Counted from the stretch's first letter, positions 1-9,961 are shown. The stretch is DNA of 64,000 nt from Microbacterium croceum (GCF_023091245.1 NZ_JAHWXN010000001.1:2480001-2544000), one strand, 5' to 3'. Translations and numbers: made by a program. The notes: generated by a model from the sequence alone, not told the origin.

Positions 1-530
1 TCGATCGCGACCTCCAGCTCCTCTGCGGAGTGGGTCTCGACCAGCGGGGTCATGCCCAGCGCGGTGATGAAGCCGTACAGCTCCTCCAGCACCGACCGGT
101 CGAGGCCGGCGACGATGAGCAGCACGAGGTCGGCACCGGCGGCACGCGCCTCGAGCACCTGGTAGCGGGTCGCGATGAAGTCCTTGCGCAGCACGGGAAG
201 AGAGACCCGCGCCGTCACTGCATCCAGATCGGCCAGGCTGCCGCCGAAACGGCGCTCCTCGGTGAGCACGCTGATCGCGGACGCGCCGCCGGTCTCATAC
301 AGCGAGGCCTGGAGCGCCGGATCGGGGATCGACGCGAGCGCACCCCGAGACGGGCTCGCCCGCTTCACCTCGGCGATGATCTTCACGCGGTCCGCCGGCG
401 CGAGGGACGAGAGGGCATCCTTGGCCGCAGGACGCGCGAGAGCCTCGCGTTCGACCTGCGCCAGCGGGCGCGACTGAGCGCGACGCTCGGCGTCGGCGAC
501 TGCGCCGGCCGTCAGGTCGGCGAGCACCAC
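1..530 (-). CDS. trpC: Indole-3-glycerol phosphate synthase, N-terminal part (C-terminus beyond the window)
   Basis: Fourth-stage enzyme of tryptophan synthesis: it closes the indole ring of carboxyphenylaminodeoxyribulose phosphate in the cytoplasm. The minus-strand translation shows the family's N-terminal pattern: IIAEVKRASPSRG (substrate lysine in the first beta strand), then SVLTEERRFGGS and LPVLRKDFI. These are hallmark TrpC barrel motifs. The GTG start shares one base with the TAG stop of the upstream small membrane gene (TAGTG), which fixes the start and shows translational coupling; a second GTG follows directly. The reading frame is intact up to the window edge, so the gene is cut by the window, not broken. 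Confidence 0.93.
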   Translation of the reverse strand, partial: MVLADLTAGAVADAERRAQSRPLAQVEREALARPAAKDALSSLAPADRVKIIAEVKRASPSRGALASIPDPALQASLYETGGASAISVLTEERRFGGSLADLDAVTARVSLPVLRKDFIATRYQVLEARAAGADLVLLIVAGLDRSVLEELYGFITALGMTPLVETHSAEELEVAI

Positions 531-775
531 TAGTGCGCCTTCGGCGAGTACTTGGGGCCCTTCACGCCGTAGCCGGCGCGTGCGAGCACCCAGCCCACGA
601 GCGCGCCGATCGGGATGAGTGCCGCAGACACCCAGATGAGGGCGACCCAGACGGGGCTGAACTCCGCCAGGCAGAACGCCAGCGTGCCGACCGTGAAGCC
701 GACGAGCATGATGATCACGGCGGTCCAGGCCGCCGGCGAGTGTCCGTGGCCGGGGTCGGCGATCGGGTTGGTCAT
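530..775 (-). CDS. HGxxPAAW family small membrane protein
   Basis: An 81-residue protein with two hydrophobic segments (about residues 17-37 and 43-65) and the N-terminal motif HGHSPAAW that names this actinobacterial family. Its function is unknown. It is regularly found just upstream of trpC, which is the case here: its TAG stop overlaps the trpC GTG by one base, so the two are translated together. A GGAGG ribosome binding site lies 5 nt before the ATG. The context suggests a membrane accessory linked to the tryptophan genes, but that is inference only. Confidence 0.85.
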   Translation of the reverse strand: MTNPIADPGHGHSPAAWTAVIIMLVGFTVGTLAFCLAEFSPVWVALIWVSAALIPIGALVGWVLARAGYGVKGPKYSPKAH

Positions 776-809
776 GTTCTCCTCCGGGGACGACTACGGG
801 ATCGGGTTC

Positions 810-815
810 AGTCTA
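810..815 (-). promoter_or_regulatory. Candidate -10 element before the HGxxPAAW-trpC pair
   Basis: The minus strand reads CCGATAGACT, giving a TAGACT -10 hexamer about 35 nt before the small membrane gene. The same 10-mer recurs before pyrR at 19958-19967. No clear -35 is visible at 16-18 nt, which is common in actinobacteria. It lies within the gap of 46 nt and the last codons of the preceding gene. Confidence 0.35.
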
Positions 816-821
816 TCGGTG

Positions 822-1412
822 TCAACGAGTGGGGTCGGTTCCGCGGGACAGGTCGTCCCAGGAATCGACCGCGTCGATCGGACCATCGTGCACCGGCGCA
901 TCCGAGGATGCCGTGCGATAGCGCCGACCGCCCGCCTTCCACCTGCTCCATGTGGCGAGCACCAGGAGCGAGGCGCACAGCAGGATCACCCAGCCGACCA
1001 GTGCGATGACGGGCCACGCTGTCGGCACGGCGGACTGCACGATGTCGGCCAGCGCGGCACTGCCGGCGAGTCCTGTCGCCTCAGTGACCGTCGGGCCGAT
1101 CGCCGACTCCGGGACGGAGATCAGCAGTTGCAACGTCGTCCAGCCGAGGAAGGCCGCGCACGCGGCGGCGAGCACCCCGAACACCAGACGCACAGGGCGC
1201 CCCGCGATCGACAACGCCGCTCCGAGAGCGAGCACCGCGAGACTGAGCGGGGCGAGCAGCACCAGGGCGGATGCGCCGGGGACGAGGATCGCCTCGCCGG
1301 CATCCGCTCGCTCCACTGTGACCCAGGTCTGCGTGGAGGAGATGATCCCGATCGCTCCGGCGAGCAGGAATCCGGACACCGAGAGCGAACGGCCGCGACG
1401 CGCGATGTTCAT
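822..1412 (-). CDS. Tryptophan-associated membrane protein
   Basis: A protein of 196 residues with four predicted membrane segments: about residues 11-27, 44-68, 76-97 and 130-152. It is followed by a charged cytoplasmic tail. It matches the actinobacterial family annotated as Trp biosynthesis-associated membrane protein, which lies between his and trp genes; no biochemical role is established. The ATG overlaps the hisI stop as ATGA, which selects this start over any longer reading. The position between hisI and HGxxPAAW-trpC fits the family's usual place. Confidence 0.85.
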   Translation of the reverse strand: MNIARRGRSLSVSGFLLAGAIGIISSTQTWVTVERADAGEAILVPGASALVLLAPLSLAVLALGAALSIAGRPVRLVFGVLAAACAAFLGWTTLQLLISVPESAIGPTVTEATGLAGSAALADIVQSAVPTAWPVIALVGWVILLCASLLVLATWSRWKAGGRRYRTASSDAPVHDGPIDAVDSWDDLSRGTDPTR

Positions 1413-1768
1413 GCCGTGGCGCTCCCGGCGACGGCTTCGAGGTCCGTCGTGTCGAAGCAGGTGCGCGTGCCGGTGTGACAGGCGGGTCCGGTCTGATCGA
1501 CGCGGAGCAGGATGGCGTCTCCGTCGCAGTCGAGTCGGGCGTTGTGCACGACCTGGATGTTGCCGGAGGTGTCGCCCTTGCGCCAGTACTCCTGGCGCGA
1601 GCGCGACCAGTACGTGACGCGGCCGGTGGTCAGCGTTCGACGCAGCGCTTCGGCGTCGACCCATGCCAGCATCAGCACCTCGAGCGTGTCCCACTGCTGC
1701 ACGATCACCGGGGCCAGGCCGTCCGAGTTCCAGGCGACCTGCGCGATCCGCGTCTCGATGTCACTCAC
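1409..1768 (-). CDS. hisI: Phosphoribosyl-AMP cyclohydrolase
   Basis: Third step of histidine synthesis: it opens the adenine ring of phosphoribosyl-AMP to give ProFAR. At 119 residues it is the single-domain form; the pyrophosphohydrolase is a separate gene (hisE). It shows the family signature with [17 protein letters not shown], the metal site DCDGDA around residue 80, and the zinc cysteines in [12 protein letters not shown]. The start overlaps the hisF stop and the stop overlaps the next gene, both as ATGA, so it sits inside a tightly coupled his operon. Confidence 0.96.
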   Translation of the reverse strand: MSDIETRIAQVAWNSDGLAPVIVQQWDTLEVLMLAWVDAEALRRTLTTGRVTYWSRSRQEYWRKGDTSGNIQVVHNARLDCDGDAILLRVDQTGPACHTGTRTCFDTTDLEAVAGSATA

Positions 1769-2559
1769 TTCGTCTCGCTCCGCTCGCTCAGTGCGCCGCC
1801 CCGGACGACCACTCCCGCCGCGCGCAGCGCGTTCTTGACATCGCCGACCGTGAGTGCGCCGGTGTGGAACACGCTGGCCGCGAGCACGGCATCTGCACCC
1901 GCCTTGATGGCCGGGGCGAAGTGCGAGACGTCGCCTGCGCCGCCCGAGGCGATCACCGGAACCGATGCGGCTTCCCGCATGAGCCTGACCAGCTCGAGGT
2001 CGAAGCCGTCACGGGTGCCGTCCGCGTCGATCGAGTTCACGAGCAGCTCTCCGGCCCCGCGCTCCGTCGCCTCGCGCGCCCATTCCACGGCGTCCAAGGT
2101 CGTCTGCGTGCGGCCGCCGTGCGTCGTGACGACGAACCCGGACGGCGTGGTGTCCGCCCGCTTGACGTCGAGTGAGAGCACGAGCACCTGCGCGCCGAAC
2201 CGATCGGCGATCTCTCCGATCAGCGCCGGGCGCGCGATCGCCGCGGAGTTGACGCCCACCTTGTCGGCGCCGACCGCGAGCAGACGGGCGACGTCGTCGA
2301 CGCTGCGCACTCCCCCGCCGACGGTCAGCGGCACGAAGACCTGCTCGGCGGTGCGCTGCACCACGTCGTAGGTCGTGGCGCGGGCGTCGACCGTGGCGGT
2401 GACATCGAGGAACGTGATCTCATCGGCGCCCTGTGCGGCGTAGTGCCTGGCGAGCTCGACGGGGTCGCCCATGTCGCGGAGGTTCTCGAAGTTGACGCCC
2501 TTGACCACGCGGCCCTCGGCCACGTCGAGGCACGGGATGACCCGGCTGGCGAGAGTCAT
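1765..2559 (-). CDS. hisF: Imidazole glycerol phosphate synthase cyclase subunit
   Basis: Cyclase half of IGP synthase. It uses ammonia from HisH and PRFAR to give imidazole glycerol phosphate and AICAR. It is a 264-residue (beta/alpha)8 barrel with the two catalytic aspartates in [14 protein letters not shown] (D12) and VLSLDVKR (about residue 130) and phosphate loops near GGGVRS and IASGGAG. hisH is not in this window. The last eight residues, LSERSETK, look like an added tail beyond the barrel end; they are encoded by a short repeat of the GAGCGAGCGGAGCGAGAC type. The start shares one base with the hisG stop (TGATG). Confidence 0.97.
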   Translation of the reverse strand: MTLASRVIPCLDVAEGRVVKGVNFENLRDMGDPVELARHYAAQGADEITFLDVTATVDARATTYDVVQRTAEQVFVPLTVGGGVRSVDDVARLLAVGADKVGVNSAAIARPALIGEIADRFGAQVLVLSLDVKRADTTPSGFVVTTHGGRTQTTLDAVEWAREATERGAGELLVNSIDADGTRDGFDLELVRLMREAASVPVIASGGAGDVSHFAPAIKAGADAVLAASVFHTGALTVGDVKNALRAAGVVVRGGALSERSETK

Positions 2560-3401
2560 CAGAGCCTCGCGTTGTGGATGGCGGTGACCAGGATGGCCCG
2601 CGCGCCGAGCGCGTACAGCGCATCCATCACCGGATTGACGCGTGCCCGCGCCACCATGACGCGCACGGCGACCCAGTCGGGGTCGCGCAGCGGAGAGACG
2701 GTCGGCGACTCGACGCCACCCGCGATCTTCACGGCGTCGTCGAGCAGGGCGAGTGGGAGGTCGTAGTCGATCATCACGAAGCGGCGGGCGACCATGACTC
2801 CGCGCAGACGGCGCAACAGCGTCTCCGCGCCATCGGCGTCGACGGGACCGGCGATGAGGACGGCCTCGGACTGCAGGATCACAGGACCGAACACGTCGAG
2901 TCCGGCCTGGCGCAGCGTGGTGCCGGTCTCGACCACGTCGGCGACGGCATCCGCCACGCCGAGACGCACGGCCGACTCGACCGCGCCATCGAGCGGAACG
3001 AGGTCGACCGCGATCCCGCGTTCATCGAGGAATGCGTCGACGAGACCCGGGTAGGACGTGGCGATGCGCAGCCCGTCGAGCTCGGACACGTCCGTGTAGC
3101 GGCCGGACGGCGCGGCGAAGCGGAACGTGGAGCCGGCGAAGCCCAGCGCCTCGATCTCGCGGGCACCGGGCATCCGCGCGTCGAGCAGCAGGTCGCGACC
3201 GGTGATGCCGACGTCGATGGCACCGGAGCCGACGTAGGTGGCGATGTCCTTCGGGCGCAGGAAGAAGAACTCGACGTCGTTGTCCGCGTCGACGACGTGG
3301 AGGGTCTTGGGGTCGCGACGACCGGCGTAGCCGGCTTCCGCGAGCATCTCAGCGGCGGTCTCGGAGAGAGAGCCCTTGTTGGGAACGGCGATGCGCAGCA
3401 T
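2559..3401 (-). CDS. hisG: ATP phosphoribosyltransferase, long form
   Basis: Committed step of histidine synthesis: it couples ATP and PRPP to phosphoribosyl-ATP. At 280 residues it is the long (HisG-L) form with two catalytic lobes and a C-terminal ACT-like regulatory domain (about residues 205-280) where histidine feedback normally acts. The N-terminus [15 protein letters not shown] and the PRPP loop region around [14 protein letters not shown] are typical. No HisZ partner is needed by this form. It lies 38 nt after hisE and is coupled to hisF. Confidence 0.97.
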   Translation of the reverse strand: MLRIAVPNKGSLSETAAEMLAEAGYAGRRDPKTLHVVDADNDVEFFFLRPKDIATYVGSGAIDVGITGRDLLLDARMPGAREIEALGFAGSTFRFAAPSGRYTDVSELDGLRIATSYPGLVDAFLDERGIAVDLVPLDGAVESAVRLGVADAVADVVETGTTLRQAGLDVFGPVILQSEAVLIAGPVDADGAETLLRRLRGVMVARRFVMIDYDLPLALLDDAVKIAGGVESPTVSPLRDPDWVAVRVMVARARVNPVMDALYALGARAILVTAIHNARL

Positions 3402-3439
3402 GAACAGCTTTCAGTTCGAAGGAGAAGGAACGGAGCGCG

Positions 3440-3703
3440 TCACAGATGTCGGTAGACGTCCTGCAGGCTGAGACCCTTCGCGATCATCATCACCTGCACG
3501 TGGTACAGCAGCTGGGAGATCTCCTCAGCGGCTGCCTCATCGGACTCGTACTCGGATGCCATCCAGACCTCGGCGGCCTCTTCGACGATCTTCTTGCCGA
3601 TCGTGTGCACACCGCCGTCGAGCTCGGCGACCGTGCCGGATCCCTCAGGGCGGGTCTCGGCCTTGACGCTGAGCTCAGCGAACAGCTCGTCGAAAGTCTT
3701 CAC
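3440..3703 (-). CDS. hisE: Phosphoribosyl-ATP pyrophosphatase
   Basis: Second step of histidine synthesis: it removes pyrophosphate from phosphoribosyl-ATP. At 87 residues it is the short stand-alone all-helical MazG-like form typical of actinobacteria. The metal-binding helix signature [18 protein letters not shown] and the following [15 protein letters not shown] are visible. Its ATG overlaps the rpe stop (ATGA), so the his genes are joined transcriptionally to rpe. Confidence 0.95.
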   Translation of the reverse strand: MKTFDELFAELSVKAETRPEGSGTVAELDGGVHTIGKKIVEEAAEVWMASEYESDEAAAEEISQLLYHVQVMMIAKGLSLQDVYRHL

Positions 3704-4380
3704 CCCTCCAGGCTAGCGGCTCGCGCGCGGTCCCTGAGCCGAGTGACGGCCGCCTCGATGTCGTCGGCGCCGTAGATCGCGGATCCGGCGACGAAGGTAT
3801 CCGCGCCGGCCGCGGCGGCCTGCTCGATCGTGGCGTCTGAGATGCCGCCGTCGACCTGCAGCCAGACCTGGGATCCGCGGCGCCGGACCTCGTCGGCCAG
3901 CGCGCGCAGCTTCGGCATGGTCTCGGGCAGGAACCCCTGCCCGCCGAAGCCCGGTTCCACCGTCATCACCAGGATCTGGTCGAACTCCTCCAGCACGCTG
4001 TACAGTCCCTCGACAGGGGTGCCCGGCTTGATGGCGACACCGGCACGCGCTCCGATGTCACGCAGACGCCGGGCCAGCGACACCGGGTCGGCCGCGGCCT
4101 CGAGATGGAAGGTGACACTCGCCGCGCCGATCTCCGCATACTCCGGTGCCCAGCGGTCCGGATCGGTGATCATCAGATGCACGTCGAGCGGGATAGGGCT
4201 GGTCGCCTGGATGCGCTCGACCATCTGCGGCCCGAACGTCAGATTCGGCACGAAATGGTTGTCCATGACGTCGACGTGAGCGAAGTCCGCCGTCGCGATG
4301 CGGGCGAGTTCCGCCTGCATGTTGACGAAGTCCGCAGCGAGGATGCTGGGGTTGATGCGGGGCGCGCGGGGCAGATCCAT
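3700..4380 (-). CDS. rpe: Ribulose-phosphate 3-epimerase
   Basis: Interconverts ribulose-5-phosphate and xylulose-5-phosphate in the pentose phosphate pathway, upstream of PRPP and hence of the his genes. The 226-residue TIM barrel shows the metal ligands in [23 protein letters not shown] and VDGGIS, and the phosphate loop [14 protein letters not shown] chose the ATG at 4380 because the product then begins [10 protein letters not shown], the usual family N-terminus; longer readings enter rsmB in another frame. It begins 4 nt after the rsmB stop. Confidence 0.96.
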   Translation of the reverse strand: MDLPRAPRINPSILAADFVNMQAELARIATADFAHVDVMDNHFVPNLTFGPQMVERIQATSPIPLDVHLMITDPDRWAPEYAEIGAASVTFHLEAAADPVSLARRLRDIGARAGVAIKPGTPVEGLYSVLEEFDQILVMTVEPGFGGQGFLPETMPKLRALADEVRRRGSQVWLQVDGGISDATIEQAAAAGADTFVAGSAIYGADDIEAAVTRLRDRARAASLEG

Positions 4381-4384
4381 GGTT

Positions 4385-5857
4385 CTACTCTCCCAGTGGT
4401 GTGCGCTGCAGCAGCGCGAGGAACATGGCGTCGGTGCCATGGCGGTGCGGCCAGAGCTGCACGGTGCCGGACTCGGAACGGCCGTCGCCGGCCAGATCGA
4501 TGGGGGCGAGTCCCACCTCGGAAACCACCGCGCGCGCGTCGATGACACGCAGGTCGTCGCGGGAGCGGAGCACGTCCTGCACGACTCCCGTGGTCTCCGC
4601 CAGATGAGGAGAGCACGTCACGTAGGCGACGATACCGCCCGGCGCCAATGCGTCGACCGCGGCGGACAGGAGCTCCCCCTGCAACGGCACGAGCTCGGCG
4701 ACGTCGGCCGGGCTCTTCCGCCACCGGGCTTCCGGACGTCGACGCAGCGCGCCGAGACCCGTGCAGGGCGCATCGACCAGGATGCGATCGAACTCCCCCG
4801 GTCGCGACGCCGCGAGCTCCCGCCCGTCCGCCTCGTGCACGATCACGTCGCCCGGAACCGCGCGCAGCGCATTGCGCACCAGTCGCGCACGCGTCGGGAC
4901 GACCTCGTTCGCCTCGACGGTCACGCCGTGCTGGTGTGCGATCGCCGCGAGCAGCGCGGTCTTGCCTCCGGGCCCCGCGCAGAGGTCGAGCCACCGCTCG
5001 CCCTCGCCGATCGGGGCTGCGGCGGCGAGAGCGAGCGCCACGAGCTGGGACCCCTCGTCCTGCACCCGCACCGCGCCACCGGATCCGGCGACGATGCGAT
5101 GCGGGTCTCCGCCGGGCGATCCGTACGCCGTGGCGGCGTAGGGGCGTCGCGGTTCTCCCGGTTCCGCGAGACCGGGCAGCGCAACGAGCGTGACCTCGGG
5201 AGAGACGTTGTCGGCTTCGAGGAGCGCGTCGAGCTCATCGACCCGGTCCTCAGCGGCCAGGGCACGTCGGAGCGCGCGGATGATCCAGACCGGGTGCGCC
5301 GACCGCAGCGCGAGCCGCTCGTCGTCGGAGCGGGCCTCGCGTTCGATCTGCTCCTGCCACTCCTCCGCACTCTGTCGGGTGACGCGCCGGAGCACCGCGT
5401 TCGCGAAGCTCGACGCCCCACGACCGACCTCCAGCGCGACGAGGTTCACGGACTCGTTCACTGCGGCGTGCGAGGCGACCCGCGTCGCGAGCAGCTGATG
5501 CACCCCGAGGCGCAGCGCATCCCGCACGGCCGGGTCGATGTCGTCCGTGCTGCGGTCGGCGGCCGCGGCGATGATCGCGTCGTAGGTGCCCCGGCGGCGC
5601 AGCGTGCCGTAGGTGAGCTCGGTCGCGAGCGCCGCGTCCTGGGGATCGAGACCCGCGTCCGCGATCGCGATGGGCAGCACGAGGTTCGCGTACGCGTCGG
5701 AGTCCGAGACGGCCCGCAGCACGTCGAAGGCGACGCGGCGTGCGGCCTGCACCGTGCGCACGGGACCGCGCGGGCCCCGAGACGGCGACGGACGCCGGTT
5801 GCCGCCGGGGCGCCCCTGCGGACGCCTGTTCGACCGATTCTGCTGGCCATCGCTCAT
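4385..5857 (-). CDS. rsmB: RsmB/NOP-family 16S rRNA (cytosine-C5) methyltransferase
   Basis: SAM-dependent m5C methyltransferase of small-subunit rRNA, probably acting at C967 as in E. coli RsmB. Order in the 490 residues: a basic Arg/Gly/Pro-rich tail (1-35), an NusB-like RNA-binding domain (about 36-170), then a Rossmann methyltransferase. The SAM loop is WLDLCAGPGGKT. The two active cysteines lie in VDAPCTGLG (motif IV) and VTCSPH (motif VI). Its start overlaps the fmt stop (ATGA), continuing the fmt-rsmB-rpe pairing common in actinobacteria. Confidence 0.94.
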   Translation of the reverse strand: MSDGQQNRSNRRPQGRPGGNRRPSPSRGPRGPVRTVQAARRVAFDVLRAVSDSDAYANLVLPIAIADAGLDPQDAALATELTYGTLRRRGTYDAIIAAAADRSTDDIDPAVRDALRLGVHQLLATRVASHAAVNESVNLVALEVGRGASSFANAVLRRVTRQSAEEWQEQIEREARSDDERLALRSAHPVWIIRALRRALAAEDRVDELDALLEADNVSPEVTLVALPGLAEPGEPRRPYAATAYGSPGGDPHRIVAGSGGAVRVQDEGSQLVALALAAAAPIGEGERWLDLCAGPGGKTALLAAIAHQHGVTVEANEVVPTRARLVRNALRAVPGDVIVHEADGRELAASRPGEFDRILVDAPCTGLGALRRRPEARWRKSPADVAELVPLQGELLSAAVDALAPGGIVAYVTCSPHLAETTGVVQDVLRSRDDLRVIDARAVVSEVGLAPIDLAGDGRSESGTVQLWPHRHGTDAMFLALLQRTPLGE

Positions 5858-6774
5858 GAGCCGGCACGCACCCCTTCAGCTCCGCGCTGACCGCGCCACC
5901 AGTCCGTGGCGTTCATCGCGCCCTTGCCCGCCGGCTGCACGCGGGTGACCGCGAGCGGCGTGGTCGCCGTGCCGATCAGCACCGCCGTCTTGGTGGCGAC
6001 GATGGCGCCCGGATCGATCGCCTCGGTATCGCTCGCGGGTGCGGCCTCGATGATCTTGAGGCGCTGTCCGTCGATCGTGGTGTGCGCGCCGGGTTCCGGA
6101 GTCACTCCGCGGAACCGCGCGTACACTTGCGCGACGGGTAGCGACCAGTCCAGGAGGCCGTCGGGCAGCGTCAGCTTGGGCGCGAACGTCGGCTCGCCCC
6201 GCTGCGGGATGGCTCGTGCGGTACCCGCGGCGATCCCGGCCACGACCTCGGCGGTCAGCTCCGCACCGTCCACGGCGAGAGCCTCCAGCGCGATGTCGGC
6301 TGTCGCGCCTGCGGGTACCTCGACCACCCGGGAGGCGAACACCGCGCCCGCATCGAGCTCCGCGACGAGCTGGAAGACGCTCGCGCCGAGTTGCGCATCA
6401 CCGGCGATCAGCGCGCGCTGCACGGGTGCCGCGCCGCGCCACTGCGGAAGCAGCGAGAAGTGCAGGTTGATCCATCCGGCATCCGGTGCCGACAGCAACG
6501 GTTCACGGACCAGTCCGCCGTAGGCGACGATCACGCCCAGTTCGGGACGGAGGGCCGCGATGCGCTGCGTCGCCTCCTCATCCAGACGGGCGGCGCGGAT
6601 CACCGGGATGCCGAGCTCGACGGCCGCCTGCGCCACCGGAGAAGGCGTGAGCACCTTCTTGCGTCCGAGCGGAGCATCGGGCCGGGTGACGACCGCGACG
6701 ATGTCGTGGTCGCGCGCCAGACGGTGCAGGGTGGGAACGGCCGCGGATGGCGTGCCGGCGAAGACGAGGCGCAT
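5854..6774 (-). CDS. fmt: Methionyl-tRNA formyltransferase
   Basis: Formylates Met-tRNA(fMet) with 10-formyl-tetrahydrofolate for translation initiation. The 306 residues have an N-terminal formyltransferase domain with the catalytic region WINLHFSLLPQWRGAAPVQRALIAGD (Asn/His/Asp triad within it) and a C-terminal OB-like tRNA-binding domain (from about 205). The N-terminus MRLVFAGTPSAAVPTL is typical. It follows priA by 18 nt and overlaps rsmB. Confidence 0.96.
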   Translation of the reverse strand: MRLVFAGTPSAAVPTLHRLARDHDIVAVVTRPDAPLGRKKVLTPSPVAQAAVELGIPVIRAARLDEEATQRIAALRPELGVIVAYGGLVREPLLSAPDAGWINLHFSLLPQWRGAAPVQRALIAGDAQLGASVFQLVAELDAGAVFASRVVEVPAGATADIALEALAVDGAELTAEVVAGIAAGTARAIPQRGEPTFAPKLTLPDGLLDWSLPVAQVYARFRGVTPEPGAHTTIDGQRLKIIEAAPASDTEAIDPGAIVATKTAVLIGTATTPLAVTRVQPAGKGAMNATDWWRGQRGAEGVRAGS

Positions 6775-6792
6775 GAAGGTACTCCGGAAGGA

Positions 6793-8751
6793 TCAAAGCT
6801 CTGGATCGAGGATATCGAGGCGAACCGAGAGTGCGCTCCTCGGGTTGCGCCCCCTCCCTCGACGGCTGGCGACTGCCTCCGCCACGACCGCGGCGCGGAG
6901 CACCGTCGCGACTCGGGTTCCTGCCCCGTACTCGAAGCGCACGAGCGCACGCACGCGCGCGGGCACGTCGTCCGCGTCGACCGGGACCGGCCCCAGGACC
7001 GCGTCCGGCGGCAGGGGGATCTCGCCCAAGGCGACGAGTGCACGGGAGACCGCCGCTGCCGTCCCCTCGACCAGGGCGACACGTGTGGTGGGCGGCATGT
7101 GCAGCGGGGCTCGGCTCTCGAGCTCGCTGCGGGCGTAGCCGGCCTGATTCCAGGTCGCGAGCGCGCGTGCCGTGCCCCCGTCGACACCGACCAGGTGCAC
7201 GGGCGCGCCAGGTGCAGCGAGCGCCGCCGCGTTCGACCACCAGCGCAGGCACGATTCCCCGACGCGCAGATCGGGGGCCTGCAGCATGCGCGGTCCGTCC
7301 AGGAGCACGACCGCGCGATAGCCCCCATCCGCGAGAGGTTCAGCGCCACGCGTGGCGACCACGAGCGCCGGCTTCGCGTCGACGCGCTCCACCGGATGGG
7401 CGCTGTCGGCGACGATGACCCGCACGCCGGGGAATGCACGCCCGAGCTCATCCGCCGTCCGTTCGCTCCCGGAAGAGGCGAGTCGTAGCTTCGTCGAGGA
7501 GCAGGACGGGCAGCTCCATGCGCGCGCTCCCCTGCCGCACCAGCCGCATACCGGGACCGCGCCGCGATGCGTGGCACCGAGAGGACCGCCGCAGTGCGGG
7601 CACCGCGCCGGGGCGCGGCACTCGGCGCATACCAGCGATGGCGAGAACCCCGGTCGCGACACCTGCACGAGCACCGGCCCCTCGGCGGCTGCCGTCCTGG
7701 CCGCGAGGAAGGCGGACGACGGCAGACGCTGAGCGGTCGGCTGCTCCATCTCCTGGGGGGTGCTGAGCACGACCCGAGGGAGCACACGACGGGTCGCCCG
7801 CACATCGTGCAGATACCCGTGCGCGACGAGGCGCTCGATATCGGTGGTGCGAGTGTGTCCGACGAACAGCAGCGCGCTGTCCTCCTCCCCCTGTCGCAGC
7901 AGCGCGGCATCGCGGGCGTTGACGTACGGCGCCAGCGGCTCGCCGAGCAGCGGGTCTCCGTCGTCCCAGATCACGACGAGGCCGGCACGGACAGGAGCGT
8001 AGACCGCGGACCGGTTGCCGACGACGATGCAGGGCGCGTCCTCGAGCGTGCGGAGGAAGGAGCGGTACCGGGCAGGGTTCGTCTGCCGCGAGTCGAAGCG
8101 GACGATCGCCTCTTCCGGAGCGATCTGTGCGAGCGCCGCGAGCAGTCGATCGAGGTCACGATGGTCCGGAACGATCAAGACCGACGACTCCCCCGCTGCC
8201 AGCTGCCGCACCGCCGTGGCGGCGAGCAACGCTGCCCAGGCCGGTCCGTCTTCGCGGAGTCCCGGGATCGCCTCCACCGCGGCGCGCCCATGATTCTCGA
8301 GCACGCCATGCAGGCCGTCGTAGGCAGCGATCACGCCTTCGGCGCGCTCCCGGGCCGCGTCGTCCGGTGCGATGACAGGCGAGTCCGCGGTCCACGCCTT
8401 CTCGACGCGCACCTGGCGCTTGGGGATCACGAGACGGAGGATGTCGGATGCCGACCCTGCTGCCCGGTCGGCAACGCGCCTGGCGAGGAGGTACAGCCGC
8501 TCCGGCAGCACCGATACCGGCGAGACGACGCTGTCGACCTCGGAGAGGGGACGATCCGCATCGTCTTCCACGGCGAGCTCGACGACATAGCCGTCGATCA
8601 CGCGTCCTGCCGTACGCAGCGGTACCTTGATCCGCGCTCCCCTCGGCACGTCGCCGAGCTCGGCCGGAAGCGAATAGTCGAAGAGGCGGTCGAGCTGTGG
8701 CAGCGGGGAATCGAGGAGCACCCGCGCGATGCGACGGCTCTCCGCTGTCAT
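6793..8751 (-). CDS. priA: PriA-like primosomal protein N', helicase motifs missing
   Basis: Restart-primosome protein that recognises stalled forks and helps load the replicative helicase. The 652 residues show the 3' DNA-binding domain (RRIARVLLDSPLPQLDRLFDYSLP) and the zinc-binding cysteines CAECRAPARCPHCGG, CGWCGR and CPSC. The helicase core is degenerate: the Walker A position reads AAGESSVLIVP with no GxGKT, and the DEAH box is replaced by WDDGDP. This matches the annotated actinobacterial 'probable primosomal protein N' type, which is likely ATPase-dead. The start at 8751 is the first ATG with the family's N-terminus. It follows metK by 16 nt. Confidence 0.9.
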   Translation of the reverse strand: MTAESRRIARVLLDSPLPQLDRLFDYSLPAELGDVPRGARIKVPLRTAGRVIDGYVVELAVEDDADRPLSEVDSVVSPVSVLPERLYLLARRVADRAAGSASDILRLVIPKRQVRVEKAWTADSPVIAPDDAARERAEGVIAAYDGLHGVLENHGRAAVEAIPGLREDGPAWAALLAATAVRQLAAGESSVLIVPDHRDLDRLLAALAQIAPEEAIVRFDSRQTNPARYRSFLRTLEDAPCIVVGNRSAVYAPVRAGLVVIWDDGDPLLGEPLAPYVNARDAALLRQGEEDSALLFVGHTRTTDIERLVAHGYLHDVRATRRVLPRVVLSTPQEMEQPTAQRLPSSAFLAARTAAAEGPVLVQVSRPGFSPSLVCAECRAPARCPHCGGPLGATHRGAVPVCGWCGRGARAWSCPSCSSTKLRLASSGSERTADELGRAFPGVRVIVADSAHPVERVDAKPALVVATRGAEPLADGGYRAVVLLDGPRMLQAPDLRVGESCLRWWSNAAALAAPGAPVHLVGVDGGTARALATWNQAGYARSELESRAPLHMPPTTRVALVEGTAAAVSRALVALGEIPLPPDAVLGPVPVDADDVPARVRALVRFEYGAGTRVATVLRAAVVAEAVASRRGRGRNPRSALSVRLDILDPEL

Positions 8752-8767
8752 GGGAACCGTGGTCCCA

Positions 8768-9961
8768 TCAGAGACCGGCAGCGCGACGCAGCTCTTCGAC
8801 GCGGTCGGTGCGTTCCCAGGTGAACTCGGCACGCTCGCGTCCGAAATGACCGTAGGCGGCAGTCTGCGCATAGATCGGGCGCAGCAGGTCGAGCTGATCG
8901 ATGATCGCCTGCGGCCGCAGATCGAAGACCTCGTTGATCGCGCGCGTGATGATCTCGTCTGACACCTTGCCGGTGCCGAAGGTCTCGACGTACAGGCCGA
9001 CCGGGCGGGCGACACCGATCGCGTAGGCGACCTGCACCTCGAGCCGATCAGCGAGCCCCGCGGCGACGGCGTTCTTGGCGACCCAGCGCGTCGCGTATGC
9101 ACCGGAGCGATCGACCTTCGACGGGTCCTTGCCGCTGAACGCGCCCCCGCCGTGCCGGGCCGCTCCCCCGTAGGTGTCGATGATGATCTTGCGGCCGGTG
9201 AGTCCGGCATCGCCCTTGGGGCCACCCGTGACGAAGGGGCCGGCCGGGTTGATGTAGAAGGTGACGTCGTCGAGGTCGAGTCCTGTGCTCTCGAGGACCG
9301 GTGCGATCACCTGCTCGCGCACCTGGTGCTGCAGATCTTCCTGCGTGATGTCGGGGTTGTGCTGCGTCGAGACCACGACGGCGTCGACCGTCTTCGGGGT
9401 GAAGCCGTCGTAGCCGAGCGTGACCTGGGTCTTGCCGTCGGGCCGCAGGAACGGGAGAAGCCCGCTGCGTCGCACCTCGGTGAGGCGTTCGGCGATGCGG
9501 TGCGCCGTCCAGGCCGCCATCGGCATGAGTTGCGGCGTCTCGTTGGTGGCGAATCCGAACATGATGCCCTGGTCGCCCGCGCCGAGGCCGTCGAGCGGGT
9601 CGACGGATGATCCGTCGCGGTGCTCTTGAGCGTTGTCGACGCCGTGCGCGATATCGGTGGACTGCTCTCCCACCGAGACGCTCACGCCGCACGAGTCACC
9701 GTCGAAGCCGGTGTCGCTGGACGTGTAGCCGATGCCGTTCACGACCTGACGGACGATCGTGGGGATGTCGACGTACGCCTCGGTGCGGATCTCTCCCGCG
9801 ACATGGACGAGTCCGGTGGTGACGAGCGTCTCCACGGCCACGCGGGACTCCGGGTCCTTGGCGATGAGGCCGTCGAGGATGCTGTCCGAGATCTGGTCGC
9901 AGATCTTGTCCGGATGTCCCTCGGTGACGGACTCGGACGTGAACAGACGCAGGGCGCTCAT
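8768..9961 (-). CDS. metK: S-adenosylmethionine synthase
   Basis: Makes S-adenosylmethionine from methionine and ATP, with tripolyphosphate cleavage. The 397-residue product has the three-domain MetK layout and its signatures: [12 protein letters not shown] near the N-terminus, [13 protein letters not shown], and the P-loop-like [24 protein letters not shown] lies 5 nt before the ATG. It lies 91 nt after rpoZ, across an inverted repeat. SAM made here would serve the neighbouring methyltransferase RsmB among many others. Confidence 0.97.
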   Translation of the reverse strand: MSALRLFTSESVTEGHPDKICDQISDSILDGLIAKDPESRVAVETLVTTGLVHVAGEIRTEAYVDIPTIVRQVVNGIGYTSSDTGFDGDSCGVSVSVGEQSTDIAHGVDNAQEHRDGSSVDPLDGLGAGDQGIMFGFATNETPQLMPMAAWTAHRIAERLTEVRRSGLLPFLRPDGKTQVTLGYDGFTPKTVDAVVVSTQHNPDITQEDLQHQVREQVIAPVLESTGLDLDDVTFYINPAGPFVTGGPKGDAGLTGRKIIIDTYGGAARHGGGAFSGKDPSKVDRSGAYATRWVAKNAVAAGLADRLEVQVAYAIGVARPVGLYVETFGTGKVSDEIITRAINEVFDLRPQAIIDQLDLLRPIYAQTAAYGHFGRERAEFTWERTDRVEELRRAAGL

